Source of the DNA: Caryophanales bacterium UBA4869
Lineage (GTDB): Bacteria > Bacillota_I > Bacilli_A > RFN20 > CAG-288
Assembly (NCBI GenBank): GCA_002399505.1
Contig: DHDT01000039.1
Span: 4,972 to 10,159 of the forward strand
DNA: 5,188 nt
Direction of reading: 5' to 3'
Positions 5,043 to 5,188 of this stretch are shown piece after piece (within the stretch, counting starts at the first letter, position 1; each line of letters opens with the position of its first letter). The translations under genes and the position numbers were made by a program. The notes under the pieces are model-generated. The model was not told where the DNA came from. It did no database searches and was given only the letters and a program-made list of their open reading frames with translations.

Positions 5043-5188
5043 ATGAAGAAGGAAATTCCCGTCTCAAAAATCTATGAAGCATTAAGTGTTTTAAGCGATA
5101 ATAGAATCAAAGAAAAAGACAAGACCTGTTATTTTGTGACTTCCTCTGATCACAGCAAAACATATACGGTCTTAGTTAAAGACGGAAT
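5043..5188 (+). CDS. Unidentified protein, N-terminal part only
   Basis: An open frame starts at the ATG at 5043 and runs without a stop to the window end, giving 48 complete codons. AAGGA (5031-5035) lies 7 bases before the ATG, and at least one TATAAT box precedes it, so it looks like a genuine start. The visible residues begin MKKEIPVSKIYEALSVL and include a Lys-rich stretch (about 22-29) and an alternating pattern near CYFVTSSDHSKTYTVLVKDG (30-49) that suggests beta strands. There is no signal peptide, membrane span or family motif that I can name. It is divergent from the membrane-HTH-PdxK operon and may share its promoter region. Most of the protein is missing from this window. Confidence 0.7.
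   Translation, partial: MKKEIPVSKIYEALSVLSDNRIKEKDKTCYFVTSSDHSKTYTVLVKDG

Noticed and set aside
1..5188. Mobile element, defence system, CRISPR array, tRNA or rRNA
   Set aside because: No transposase, integrase, nuclease, regularly spaced repeats, long terminal repeats or RNA gene signature was seen on either strand.

Overview
The window looks like chromosomal DNA from a low-to-mid-GC Firmicute. GC looks like the low-to-mid forties percent by eye. Shine-Dalgarno sites are strong (GGAGG), the standard bacterial code fits, and the proteins resemble Clostridia and Erysipelotrichia homologues. An Erysipelotrichia-like source is my best guess, from general protein similarity only. No phage, transposon, CRISPR array, rRNA or tRNA gene is visible.

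Left part (1-2019, + strand): secE (translocase subunit) and nusG (transcription elongation factor) sit in their classical order. The secE stop and the nusG start are separated by one base. A PfkB-family kinase that best matches pseudouridine kinase (PsuK) follows 30 bases later, where rplK-rplA would be usual. The run ends in a clean intrinsic terminator with a GCAA tetraloop whose stem begins inside the kinase stop codon.

Middle part (2020-3036, + strand): one Gfo/Idh/MocA-type NAD(P)-dependent oxidoreductase, of the dihydrodiol-dehydrogenase-like branch, stands as a single gene. It meets the next transcription unit tail to tail across only 3 bases.

Right part (3040-4973, - strand): a compact three-gene operon, read right to left. 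It encodes a six-helix membrane protein with a long acidic cytoplasmic-looking tail, a 69-residue Cro/C1-type HTH protein (joined by a 4-base ATGA overlap), and a pyridoxal/pyridoxamine kinase (12-base gap). A good promoter lies upstream of the membrane gene in the AT-rich gap 4974-5042. That gap also serves a divergent + strand gene that starts at 5043 and runs off the window.

Most of the content is housekeeping or ordinary metabolism. I did not find a recognisable new defence or mobile system. The points most worth a second look are the kinase attached to secE-nusG, the unusual terminal extensions on SecE and NusG, the membrane-HTH-PLP-kinase operon, a perfect 10-bp inverted repeat inside the HTH gene, and the palindromic -10 region shared by the divergent genes.
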